The position numbers and the translations under genes were made by a program. From NCBI RefSeq assembly GCF_007655135.1, contig NC_045134.1, forward strand, positions 5,600,982 to 5,664,981: a DNA stretch of 64,000 bases. Direction: 5' to 3'. The notes beneath the pieces are model-generated. The model saw nothing but the letters and a program-made list of their open reading frames with translations, ran no database searches and was not told the origin of the DNA. This document shows, one piece after another, positions 35,719 through 47,053 of the stretch. The stretch is from Punica granatum (Eukaryota; Streptophyta; Magnoliopsida; Myrtales; Lythraceae). The stretch's first letter is position 1, and every line of letters starts with the position of its first letter.

Positions 35719-38700
35719 ATGGGCACCCCCGACAACAAACTATCCGAGCTAGTTGACGTAGTGAAGTCCTGGATCCCTCGGAGGGCCGAGCCGGTGAAGT
35801 TTTCCCGGGACTTTTGGATGCCCGATCAGAGCTGTCGGGTTTGCTACGAGTGTGACTCCCAGTTCACCGTCTTCAACCGCCGCCACCACTGCCGCCTCTG
35901 TGGTCGTGTCTTTTGTGCCAAGTGCACGGTGAACTCGATCCCCGCCACCTTCGATGACCAGCGGACTACTGGTCGAGACGACTGGGAGAGAATCAGAGTT
36001 TGTAACTACTGCTTCAAGCAATGGGAGCAAGGGGTAGCGACTGGGGATGATAATGGGTGTCCATCTGAAAGCACCACCCTTGCCCTCCCTCTCAGTCCCT
36101 CACCCTCCGCGACAAGCTTGGCAAGCAGCAAATCGGGCTGCACCTGTAACAGCAGCTGCAGTACTATTGGGTCGACTCCTTACTCAACTGGGCCTTATCA
36201 GCGCGTGCCGTATATATCCAGTCCTAGCAACGAGCAATTCATGGAGATGGATCCATCTCTAGTTGAGCTCGATGATGTCCCTTCCGAGAGGCAATTTGCC
36301 GAAACAGGGGATCCCTCTTCCACCCAGTACACCTTTTGTATGAACAGGTAACTTATGCACTTTTCGAGTCGTCAGTTATTTTGATTGCCTTTGCCGTTAG
36401 TTGCTTAATTCATTGATGAGGAAAGAGCTTTTCCCTTTTCTATTAGGAGTGATGATGAAGATGATGACTATGCTGGCTATCGCTCGGACTCTGAAGGTGC
36501 TAGGCACTATGGTAATGTCAGTGTTGATGAGACTGGCGGTGTCTACTACGGACCGCATGAAAATTATCGTGATGGAAGTAAAGCTGAAGCCAAAGGCACG
36601 GGTTGCTCTTCATTGATTGAAAACTTTAGTACCCAAGGAATGGAAAGCAAGGATGATGGTAATCAAGTGGCTGAATCAAAGCCTGAACTCATCCATGAAG
36701 CTTCTGCACAAGAATTGGAGGGAACAGATTATGAACCTGTGGACTATGAGAACAATAGACTACTTTGGCTCCCACCAGAGCCAGAGGATGAAGAGGATGA
36801 ACGAGAAGCTGTTCTATTGGACGATGATGATTGTGAAGGTGCCACTGGGGAGTGGGGGTACCTACGCCCTTCAAACAGCTTTGGCAGTGGGGAGTACCGT
36901 AACAGGGACAAGTCCATTGAGGAACATAGGAAAGCTATGAAAAATGTTGTGGAAGGCCATTTTAGAGCTCTGATTGCCCAGCTTTTGCTGGTTGAGAATC
37001 TGCCTGTCGGTGGTGAAGATGGGAAGGAAAGTTGGTTGGACATAATTGCATCCCTCTCTTGGGAAGCCGCTACGATTCTTAAGCCTGATATGAGCAAAGG
37101 TGGAGGAATGGATCCTGGTGGCTATGTGAAGGTGAAGTGCATAGCCTCTGGGCATCGGAGTGAGAGGTACTTTTGTTGGCCTATCTTTAATGATTTGGTG
37201 TTCTTCTCAGCATATCACCAAGACATGATTCTCAGTCTGTTCTGTCTCATTTGTGTTCTCTTTTCTTATCTTTTTCCGCTTGTGTCATTTGCATAGTCAT
37301 GTTTGCATGTTAATTTCTTTTGCTACTGCTTGCTGTTCTAGTGGTAGCTACAAGAATGATGTGGTAATCTTTGTGATAAGATTTTCAGTTATAGGAAATC
37401 ATAGCCCCGGTGCTGATTTTTATTTCATATTTGATATTTGATGTGGTGTTTATACTGTCGAAGTATTTTATCATTTTCTTCTCTTTTTTACTTGCTTGAG
37501 AGTTGCTTATTCGGTGCTTTGCAAAGTCATAATTTTTATCTGGTGCAGAGTTATCTATTTATGGAAAAAAATATTTAGTCCATGTCTGTGTAATATAAAA
37601 AATGGGGACAATTTTGTCTATGCGTTTATTATAAAGTGGTTACCGGTTGGCGTAATTTCTGCTGTGGAAAAAAAAAAAAAGGTTCACAGTCATGTTATAT
37701 ATAGATATAAGTAGGCTGCCCTTTAATTTGTCATATTCTGCTTCATGATGGTTTTCACTGTACTTACATGAAACTTCTTTTCGTTTCTTCTTCTAGCAAG
37801 GTGGTCAAAGGAGTTGTCTGCAAGAAAAATGTGGCTCATAGGCGTATGACATCCAAAATAGACAAACCGCGTTTTCTAATTCTTGGTGGAGCTTTGGAAT
37901 ATCAACGAGTTTCAAATCATTTGTCAAGCTTTGACACATTACTGCAGCAGGTTCATTTAGTTTTGAATTTTTTTCCTTTGAAAACTCATTTGGCTTCTTG
38001 AAGTTCCTCCAATATCTGTACTTCTCCAACATTAATTATTGTATTGATTTGTTGGGTCTCTCAGGAAATGGACCACTTGAAGATGGCAGTTGCAAAGATT
38101 GATGCACATCACCCCAACGTTGTATTGGTTGAGAAGTCTGTATCGCGTTATGCACAAGAATACATCCTGGCAAAAGATATATCACTGGTTTTGAATATCA
38201 AGAGGCCACTCTTAGAACGTATAGCTCGCTGCACTGGGGCGCAGATAGTACCTTCGATTGATCATCTCACGACGCCAAAATTAGGGTACTGTGATTCGTT
38301 CTATGTGGATAAGTTTGGTGAAGAGCACGGTAGTGCTGGTCAAGGTGGAAAAAAATTGACCAAGACATTGATGTTTTTTGATGGTTGCCCAAAGCCATTT
38401 GGCTGCACGGTAAGTCCTACCATAAATTTCGTTCTGTGGTCTATAGGTTACAATTTTATGGATACATAAGTCAGGGTCTCCTTTTGGAGCGACCTAATAA
38501 TCATACACTTAGGTGGCGTTTGATATATTAAGTTTTTAAAAATTAAGCACTTAATTAATTAAGAAAAAATAGTGTATAAGAAAATGAGAGGATTGATAAG
38601 GATGAGGAGATGTGTTTTGAGGAGTTAAAGGCACCAATAAGTGAAAATGCTTTATTCCATTAAGTCAAATTTTTTGGCTTATCTCATTAAGTAGTTTTTG

Positions 38701-41700
38701 ACATTAATTAGTTTAGACACTCACCTCTCATCTTTCCCTCCTTCTCCCATTCAGTCTCCCTTGTAACTAACTTGTAACTAACTTTTAAGCACTTAGTTGA
38801 TTAAGTTGAAGCGAACACACCCTTATTGAGCTAGACAATATGTGGGAATTATACGATAATACATTGTCCAACATGTTACTTGAGAATTAGGTGAAGCTTT
38901 TCACTTTAAATGGCTAGTACTAGTCCTGTTGTTAATTCTTTTCTTGGATAGAGATACTCAGGGTGCTTTAAGATATTATTTTATTTTATATATATCTCTA
39001 TAAATATAAATATTTTTTTTTGGATAGTTCATGTAAACTCTTGAGTTTATTTGCCTGAGGATTTTGATCTTCCAACAATTTACTATTTGAAAGAAAGAGA
39101 ATGTTTAATACAAAGTTGGAAGCTAAATTAAAAAAATCTCTGAAAAATTGAAAACTGGGAAATACTCTTTTCCTAGAAAGCAATATTTATTTCGAGTTAG
39201 CATGTTTTCCCAATTTTTAAATTTTCCGAGGAAATTATCTGTCAGTAAACAGTAAACAGCCCTGAATGCTTTTGTTGGGTTCAGGTTTTGTTGAAAGGTG
39301 CTAACGGGGATGAACTGAAGAAAGTGAAACATGTGGTTCAGTATGGAGTTTTTGCAGCTTATCACCTGGCTCTGGAGACATCTTTTCTGGCGGATGAAGG
39401 TGCTTCACTCCCTGAGCTCCCTTTAAAGTCTCCCATAACTGTCGCTCTCCCTGATAAGCCCTCAAGTATCGAAAGATCAATCTCCACAATACCCGGTTTT
39501 CCCATTACCCCTTCCGGGAAGCCTCCTAATGTACAAACAGAGACTGAAGTGCAGAATCCCAACAAAGCTATGACGTTGAATGGGCTCCTGTCTGAGAATT
39601 TGCCCCCCTCTGCCAAATCAAGTCCTTGCTCCTGGAGTATGAATGAGGAATCTGCCTCGAGATTGACTAGTTTTGCCGCTCAGTTAATGTCTTATCCTCT
39701 TGGGCAGGACAAAGTGGGCATTGGCAATGAGTTCCCACTCCCCGAGGAGAACAAGTCCGTGGGTGCGGGGGACTTTGCTCTGATGTCGTCTGGCTCTTTT
39801 GATGATTTAGCAGGAATTAATGTGATGTCTCATCCATTTGGCTCTACAGAGACAATGAGAAAAAATGTGACCAACGGTCATGCTGAAGGAAATGATTTAT
39901 CCCTAGATTACCGAAATAATTTGGGACTTGCAGCTGCAAATGAAGATGGCAATATTATCACTCAGGACATGGTCTCTTCGAAAGAAGAGTTTCCTCCATC
40001 GTCTTCTGATCATCAGAGCATTCTGGTTTCACTATCCACTCGGTGCGTGTGGAAGGGAACCGTTTGCGAGCGGGCCCACCTCTTTCGTATCAAATACTAT
40101 GGGAGCTTTGATAAGCCTTTGGGACGGTACCTGCAGGACCATTTATTTGACCAGGTATACTTTTATTATAAATTATTACTGCAAACAGGTTCTGCTTATA
40201 AGTTAAAGTTCAGATTTGATGAGCATGGCTTCTTTCTCAGAATTACCGCTGTCGTTCATGTGAACTGCCATCAGAAGCTCATGTCCATTGTTACACTCAC
40301 CGGCAAGGAAGTCTCACGATTTCGGTGCAGAAGCTTCCGGAATTTCTCTTACCGGGAGAACGGGAAGGGAAAATATGGATGTGGCACAGGTGTTTAAGGT
40401 GTCCGAGAAAAAATGGATTTCCTCCAGCAACTAGAAGAGTAGTAATGTCTGATGCTGCTTGGGGCTTATCTTTCGGGAAATTCCTAGAACTGAGCTTTTC
40501 CAATCATGCTGCTGCAAGCAGAGTTGCTAGCTGTGGTCATTCACTTCATAGGGATTGTCTTCGTTTCTATGGGTAGGCATCTTTCCCTCTCTCTCTCTTT
40601 CTTTTTCTCTTATGGTAAAGGTGAATATATTAAAAGAAGTGTCTGGCAGGTGCTAGCTTTTATAGATAAAAAAAAAAACTGAAATCAAATTGTAGATCTA
40701 AGAGAATCAATTGTATTTAAGCGTCTATGCCTTCTGTAAGCTTGGCCATGAAAGAATTGTTTATAGGTAATGCATCTCTTGGTAAAACGGGCAGTGAAGA
40801 CTGAAGGGAGTACGTTGTTTAATTCTTGTTTCTGAAGAATTAAGCCATTTACTCAAAAGTCCTTCTGCCTCTCTTTACATGTAGTTCAAAATATTGTACG
40901 GCTGCACACCTTTAGTATTGATTGTTTCATTTCCTTATTGACATGATTTTCTAGCAGAAGGTACCTGTAAACACTAATGAGGCTTTTATATTTATATGTA
41001 ATTTGCCCCATATGCAGCTTTGGAAGAATGGTTGCCTGCTTCCGCTATGCTGCAATTGACGTTCATTCGGTTTACCTTCCGCCCCCGAAACTCGAATTCC
41101 ACTGTGACAATCAAGATTGGATAGAGAAAGAAGTAAACGAGGTCGCTAAATATTTTTCGTTGCTCTTTGTAGTTTTTGTACATTATATGCGCAGAACTTT
41201 GGTGCTCATTAGTTGCATCATTTATTTTGTTGGACAGTTGCGTAACCGAGCAGTACAGGCGTTTAATGAAGTGCACAGTGCTCTTCTGAGGATTCGGGAG
41301 AAATTATTTGGTGCTGGGCGGAAGGATGATAGCATTAAAGCATTGGATCGAGGAGGTCGTTTGGAAGAATTGGAGAATAAGTTACTAAAGGAGAGAGAAG
41401 AATTTGAGGTTTCTCATTTAAATATGTCGAGCAATTACATCTTTTTTTATTGTGTTTTCTGTAATAAAGGGTTTCATTTATTTAATTTTATATTCCAATG
41501 GTCTCAAAGTTTTTGTCTAATTCATACTCTGATATATAAAAATGTTATTTCGTCCATAAAATCTTTATTTTTCTTCCAGAAAGAAGCTTTCCTTTTCGGG
41601 CCTTATATGTGTCTGATTGATGTTGTTCTTTCAGGAATCTTTACAGAAAATTCTGCCTAGAGAACTGAAAGCAAGCCAACCTGCTGTAGACATCCTGGAG

Positions 41701-44017
41701 ATAAACAAATTGCGGAGACAGCTGCTGCTTCTTTCTTACATATGGGACCAGCACCTAATCCAAGCCTCAAGTTCATTGTCAAAGAACAGGAGTGTCCACC
41801 ATGGTACAGGAGGTGCTGCTACAAAACCGAAAGAGAAAGCTATGAGTGCCCCTGAGAAGCCCATAGAGACGAAATTCCATTCAAATTCTTCTAAAGGCTT
41901 TGGTAGTTATGATTCGCTCCTTTTGGAGAAGAAACCTGATTCAAACAGGAGCCAAGTTGGAAATGATAGCAGCAATGGTTGTAACATATGTGGAGCAGAC
42001 GAGGACCTGAATAATGGAAAGACTACTGAGCCTTTACTCTCTGCAAGCCCAAACATCAACATATCTGAACCTTTTGAGTCAGGAGTTCGGAGAGCATTCT
42101 CGGAGGGAGAGTTCCATAAAACTGCGAGTTTATCAGACACCTTCAACACTGCGTGGACCGGAGAAAATGCTACATCAGATGAGAAGAGCAATTTGGCAAA
42201 TTCAGCTGCAGAAAAGTCGGATCCAGAGGTTTGCAGTACTGAGCAAACTGGAAAGGAAGTTGTACGTCCTGCAGCACTACTATTTCCCAAGGTGACTGAA
42301 AATGTGAACTTGGTTAACTTTGCAACAGTAAGTATGCCGAAGCCCGGTATCGCCGACTATAATCCGACATATGTACAGTTATTTTGGGAATCAGAAAGGC
42401 ATAGTGGGGCACGATCATTTCTGCCTGTTGGTTTAAATGATACAATCATCCCAGTCTTCGACGATGAGCCGACAAGCATTATAGCCTATGCGCTCATTTC
42501 CCCAGAGTACCAAGCTCAGATGTCTGAACCTGAGAAGCCTAGGGATGTTCTGAGTACCCCGCTTTTTGATTCCATGAGCCTGCTCTCATTCAATTCGCTG
42601 GAGGAGGCAACCTGGGACACCAGGAGTTTTGGCTCAACCGATGAGAGCATCCTGTCACTATCGGGGATCAGGAGCAGCTCTCATTCTCAGGCAGACCTGC
42701 TGTCCTCCACGAGGGACTTGCATGCAAGAGTATCTTTCTCAGATGAAGGAAAGGTGAAGTATTCAGTGACCTGTTATTATGATAAACAGTTTGAGGCTTT
42801 ACGAAGGATCTGTTGCCCGTCGGAGATGGATTATGTGCGGTCACTCAGCCGATGCAAAAAGTGGGGGGCGCAGGGAGGGAAGAGCAATGTGTTCTTTGCA
42901 AAGACATTGGATGATCGGTTCATTATTAAGCAAGTTACGAAGACGGAGCTGGAATCATTCATCAAGTTTGCCCCAGCTTATTTCAAGTACTTGTCTGAGT
43001 CAATCAGTTCAGGGAGCCCCACTTGCCTTGCAAAGATACTGGGCATCTATCAGGTATTATATTTCAATTCTCTATTCGAAGTGCTTAGCTTGCATTCCAT
43101 GCAATTCTGGATCCAAAATTTATCCCAAAGAGAAGTGCTTGTCAGGCATATTTTACCGTTTCTCTTAAATTTTTTTCGTTTGAACTATTCTTAACGTGAA
43201 TTTCTTTCTTGTCATCTGCTATTTGTGGATTTAAAGGTTTCATCGAAGCACCTTAAAGGAGGGAAAGAATCGAAAATGGATGTCCTGGTGATGGAGAACC
43301 TTCTCTTCAGGAGAAACATCTCGCGGCTTTACGACCTCAAGGGATCTTCTCGGTCAAGATACAACCCTGATACGAGCGGGAGCAACAAAGTCCTGCTGGA
43401 TCAGAATCTGATTGAAGCAATGCCAACTTCTCCGATATTCGTTGGTAACAAAGCCAAGAGGTTGCTCGAGCGAGCCGTGTGGAATGACACAGCTTTCCTT
43501 GCAGTAAGCAGCGAACGAACTCTTATTGTTTTCTCGCTTAATTTGTCTCTCCGAGTTATCTGGAAAAGCAAAAACTTAATTTGGCTCTCCTGGCAGATCG
43601 GAGAAAGATAGTAGTAATCTTCTCTTAATAAATCTTCTTCTATTACTTTCACGTGCATCAGTTTCTTATGCCTGCAATTTGCCCCTGCAGTCGATCGACG
43701 TGATGGACTACTCTTTGCTTGTGGGCGTTGATGAGGAAAGGCACGAACTGGTCCTTGGGATCATCGACTTCATGAGGCAATACACATGGGACAAGCACCT
43801 TGAGACCTGGGTCAAGACCGCGGGCATCCTTGGTGGGTCTAAGAACACATCCCCGACGGTGATCTCGCCTCAGATGTACAAGAAGAGGTTCAGGAAGGCT
43901 ATGACTGCCTACTTTGTCATGGTCCCCGACCAGTGGTCCCCACCAATGATCATCCCGAGCCGATCCCAGACGGACCTATGTAATGAAAACTGCCAAGGTG
44001 GGAATGTTGCAGATTGA
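35719..44017 (+). CDS. FAB1B: 1-phosphatidylinositol-3-phosphate 5-kinase, FAB1/PIKfyve family
   Basis: Eleven exons join in frame: 35719-36347, 36447-37166, 37797-37950, 38065-38409, 39285-40154, 40241-40572, 41018-41141, 41238-41408, 41635-43053, 43237-43503 and 43691-44017. The product is 1785 aa, as expected for plant FAB1A/B. The start MGTPDNKLSELVDVVKSWIP matches the family. The FYVE finger (WMPD 33-36, RRHHCR 54-59) binds PI3P. A TCP-1/cpn60-like domain follows (FLILGGALEYQR, RYAQEYILAKDISLVLNIKR, FDGCPKPFGCTVLLKG), then a cysteine-rich region (YRCRSCELPSEAHVHCYTHR). The C-terminal kinase carries LYDLKGSSRSRY, MDYSLLVG at about 1682 and GIIDFMRQYTWDK. It makes PI(3,5)P2 on late endosomes and vacuoles and controls vacuole shape, endocytosis and pollen function. 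Intron 5 hosts a MITE. FAB1A remains possible. Confidence 0.96.
38512..38824. mobile_element. MITE inside FAB1 intron 5
   Basis: The left end GGTGGCGTTTGATATATTAA and the right end (reverse complement GGTGTGTTCGCTTCAACTTA) are degenerate inverted copies; AAGCACTTAATTAATTAAG pairs with the right-arm stretch CTTAGTTGATTAAG and its neighbours. The size and GYGTTTG ends fit a hAT-like MITE. It sits well inside the intron, away from both splice sites. Confidence 0.6.
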
Positions 44018-44384
44018 GTCTGTTTGACAGCCATCGACCTTCCGATAGGCTTCACTCCTCAAGAGTCTTATAGCTAGTGTCCTCTCCATTTTTTTTACCA
44101 CCACCACCACCACCACCACCACCACCAACAAAATGTATAATTCGTTCCGTCCTGCAGTAATTGTTTTTACATGGCTGCTTCGTCGGGATGATCTGTTGTA
44201 GGTGTACATGTAACATTCGTATATTCATTTAAGCCAAGTAGTGAAAGGTGCATAATGTCGATATTTGTGCCGCAAGACCTTAAATCCACCAAAGAGAATG
44301 GACAACGTTAACGGTTGTAATTGTCAGACGATGTGTTAATAGCAGCTGATCTTTGCCAATCTTCTATTTCATTTCCGATTTGAA
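44018..44384 (+). other. FAB1 3' untranslated region with an ACC repeat
   Basis: It includes (ACC)n at 44098-44126, about 80 bp after the stop codon. Nothing else is recognisable before the pectin methylesterase relic. Confidence 0.55.
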
Positions 44385-44655
44385 CCAGGCTCGGCATAGA
44401 GTATGGTGCTCAGCAAGCACATATCAGGAGTCCATGCCTGCCTAGGGATGAAACTGTGGCATTGAGATGCCAATGTTCTTGTTTGGGTTGGAGTTGCCTT
44501 GAGCCGTAACGGCATCGAACGCTCGGGTATTATGTAGTGGGTTGATAGGAATCGAAGTAGCAGGAGCAAAATAGTGCACGGTCAGCCAAAGATCGCAAAG
44601 CCGCTGCCTGGAATTCACCCGGACCAGCTGCCTGTGTTCTTGAATTCCATGCATA
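44385..44655 (-). pseudogene. Pectin methylesterase fragment
   Basis: On the minus strand three pieces of a PME catalytic domain follow one another in order: FKNTGSW and FQAAALRSLADRALF, then FDAVTAQGNSNPNKNIGISM, then LSTILYAEPGS. They match 47054-47727 (FENTAGPEKFQAVALRSSAD, FNGITAQGKSDPNQNTGISI, PPSTIFYAEY). Sequence between the pieces, including the catalytic QDTLFTH and DFIFGN regions, is missing and the frame is broken. It is a dead copy of the neighbouring PME. Confidence 0.8.
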
Positions 44656-44689
44656 TCTTAAAAAGGCTATGAAAAGAAAGCTATTTCAA

Positions 44690-45117
44690 TATTATGAGCA
44701 AATTATGGAAAGCAGAATATATGTTTTTCAGAAATGTTTCTGAGAGTCCAATTTGGTTCATAACTAGCACCGTGTATCAAAATATTTGTTTAGAAGATAT
44801 GATCCGTTGATGATCTTTCGTGAACTTTTTAACATTTTCATGAAAACGTTTCAGTATTTTATTAATCGAACTCGAGAATCAAGATGACCGAAGGTTGAAA
44901 GACCAGCTAAGGCCCGAGCCAGTAATTTAATCTTAAAAAGCTTATTCATGACTCGTACGGATTTCTCTGTCACCCGCAATGAATATGGGTCTTGCTGGAG
45001 TTCATCATCATCATCATCAACTATGAAACAGTGGTATCGGAAGGATATTGCGTTGCATCCGAAATGATCATAGGTCTCGGCTGCCAAATGCAGACCGGCC
45101 CGAATCATTAACTATAA
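44690..45117. repeat. Remnant of collapsed PME tandem unit
   Basis: 44690-44780 resembles the 3' flank of the intact PME (46984-47075: TTTCTGAGAGTCCAATTTGG against GTCTGAAAGCCAAATTTGGG). 44790-45117 resembles the 5' flank of that PME (49255-49585, sharing GACCGAAGGTTGAAA, CACCCGCAATGAAT and CATAGGTCTCGGCTGCCAAA). Between them the whole PME coding region is missing. Confidence 0.75.
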
Positions 45118-45191
45118 CAAGATTCGTATTGAACCGAATCGAAGTTTCAAATGTGCAGTTCGACTTCGGTTCCTAACTAAACCGAAAACCA

Positions 45192-45224
<33 letters not shown>

Positions 45225-45305
45225 TTAAATAATTCACTGATTATTTTTGTTTATTTATTTCTTCTATGGTACAAGGTATCTCAGGAAGAGAGAGAATTAT
45301 TTCCA

Positions 45306-45731
45306 ATGGCCACCTTTGAAATTTCTGATCGCCAAATGAGCGCCCCGTTTGTGATGACTTCTTTGAATCCTAAGGACGCTGTGAAGAAGTATAGGCGTCA
45401 CATGGAGTACAACTGGGACGACGAGACACCTTCCCATAAGGTGTTCTACCTGCATTCGGAATTGGCCGAGCCTCGCGTGCTCGTGGAGGAGATTGACAAC
45501 CATTTAGATGACTGGTTGGAGAAGTGTTCGAAAAATTATCCTTCAGGGATCGACTCCGAGACTTTCAAAAATGATCCGACCAGCGGTGAACCCCAGCGCT
45601 GGTGGTTGTCTATAAAGGAGGATTTTGTCGATATCTTCCGGACAGTTACCTCTGGTCTCCGACCCCTTCACAGCATTCATAAGTTTCACGGAGATATAAA
45701 AAATGGGGTCGTGCTGAGGAGATTAGTCTGA
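45306..45731 (+). pseudogene. Protein-kinase-like fragment (possible transposon cargo)
   Basis: A 141-codon frame opens at an ATG preceded by AATTATTTCCA. It reads EPRVLVEEIDNHLDDWLEKC, then VTSGLRPLHS and HKFHGDIKNGVVL, the wording of a kinase catalytic-loop region (LH-x-H-G-D-x-K-x2-x-V-L). The N-lobe is absent and the frame stops just after; similar wording (LDNGKLRTWLYNM) continues after the TAG. It is a fragment, not an intact kinase. It lies directly upstream of transposase relics and may have been captured. Kinase identity is moderately supported. Confidence 0.45.
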
Positions 45732-45929
45732 TTAGACAATGGAAAGCTGCGAACATGGCTTTATAACATGGTGGTCGTGCCCCGTGGAGCAAACATTGAG
45801 GAGGAACAGAAGACAAATGTTGAACAGTCGAGAACTCTGATGAGGAAAAAGCACAACTTTTCTAATTCACCGATCACCGGGGGCTTCATCTTGCGAATAT
45901 TGTAAGGGTAGTTGATGGCTTTCCTCATC

Positions 45930-46757
45930 AGAGTGCTGTTGGGAGAGATGGAAATAATTCAATGTTCCCAATTGCACGAGCAGTCGTGGAAGGAGAAAAT
46001 GAGACCTCTTGGCGATGGTTTATTAGCATTTGAAGGAAGACTTAGGAATTAGTGATGGACATGAGTGGACCTTCATCAGCGATCAACAAAAGGTAATCAC
46101 TTATATGTAATTATTTACAAGTGTTATCAGTGGTTTCCAAGTCACTGACTATAAATGCATTATGTTACTGTAGGGACTAGAGAATGCAATAAGATCTTTC
46201 TTACCTCAAGCAGAGTATAGAAACTAAGCGAGACCCTTGTATGCAAACAAGAAGAAAGGCATACAGGTCTTGCTTTGAACTCTACCTTCTGAGGGGCTGT
46301 TAAGAGTACTACTGTGACAGGGTATGTGAACAGAGTGGCCGAGATGAGAGCTTTGGATTGGGAGGCTGTTGATCACTTTGAGGAGATTGATGTCTAGAAG
46401 TTCCATCGTGCATATATCAATGAATGGTCCAAATGAGATGCGGTTGATAATAATATCTGTGAGTGTTTTAATAACTCCATCTTGCTTGCTAGGAGTAAGC
46501 ATATCATAGATACGTTGAAAGATACTAGAATTGCGATAATACATAGGATAACTGATAAGAGGAATAAGTGTAGGGCCTCCTCCGATGAAGTATGCCTTAT
46601 GATAAGAAAGATACTTGAGGAAAATAAGCTTAGCTCTAAGTTCTATGAGCCCACATATGCTGGAGATTTGGTATTCGAGATTGATCACTTTGGGAACAGA
46701 TTTATCGTGGAGTTACACGCTTTGAGCTGCACTTGTGGAAAATGGAATTTAACATGA
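45930..46757 (+). pseudogene. MuDR-type (MULE) transposase relic
   Basis: Successive frames read GRDGNNSMFPIARAVVEGEN, SWRWFI, WTFISDQQK, then after a likely intron (GTAATC...TAG at about 46092-46173) GLENAIRSFLPQAEY and LYANKKKGIQ. Later come CECFNNSILLARSK, CTYAGD-like EPTYAGDLVFEI and LHALSCTCGKWNLT. This is the order of a MuDR transposase core followed by its SWIM zinc finger. Multiple stops and frameshifts show it is dead, and the N-terminal half is missing. It is distinct from the domesticated FRS gene at 26.7 kb. Confidence 0.8.
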
Positions 46758-47053
46758 ATTCCATGCCCACATACACACACACGTACATAGATTTTCATGC
46801 AAATTAAAGTAATGTAGACTTTAATAATTATAATAAAATCATTACTCTAAATTAATCACAAAATTTATGATTCTTTGATAATAATTATAATTAAGCTTAA
46901 TTAAGTTGACCTAATATATAACAACAGTAATTGTCAGATATGATATGCTCCTCACAAATGATCTTTGCCCTTTTTTCTACTTCAATATGATAAGCAAATT
47001 ACGAAGAACAAGAAAAATATTTTTCAAAGATGTGTCTGAAAGCCAAATTTGGG

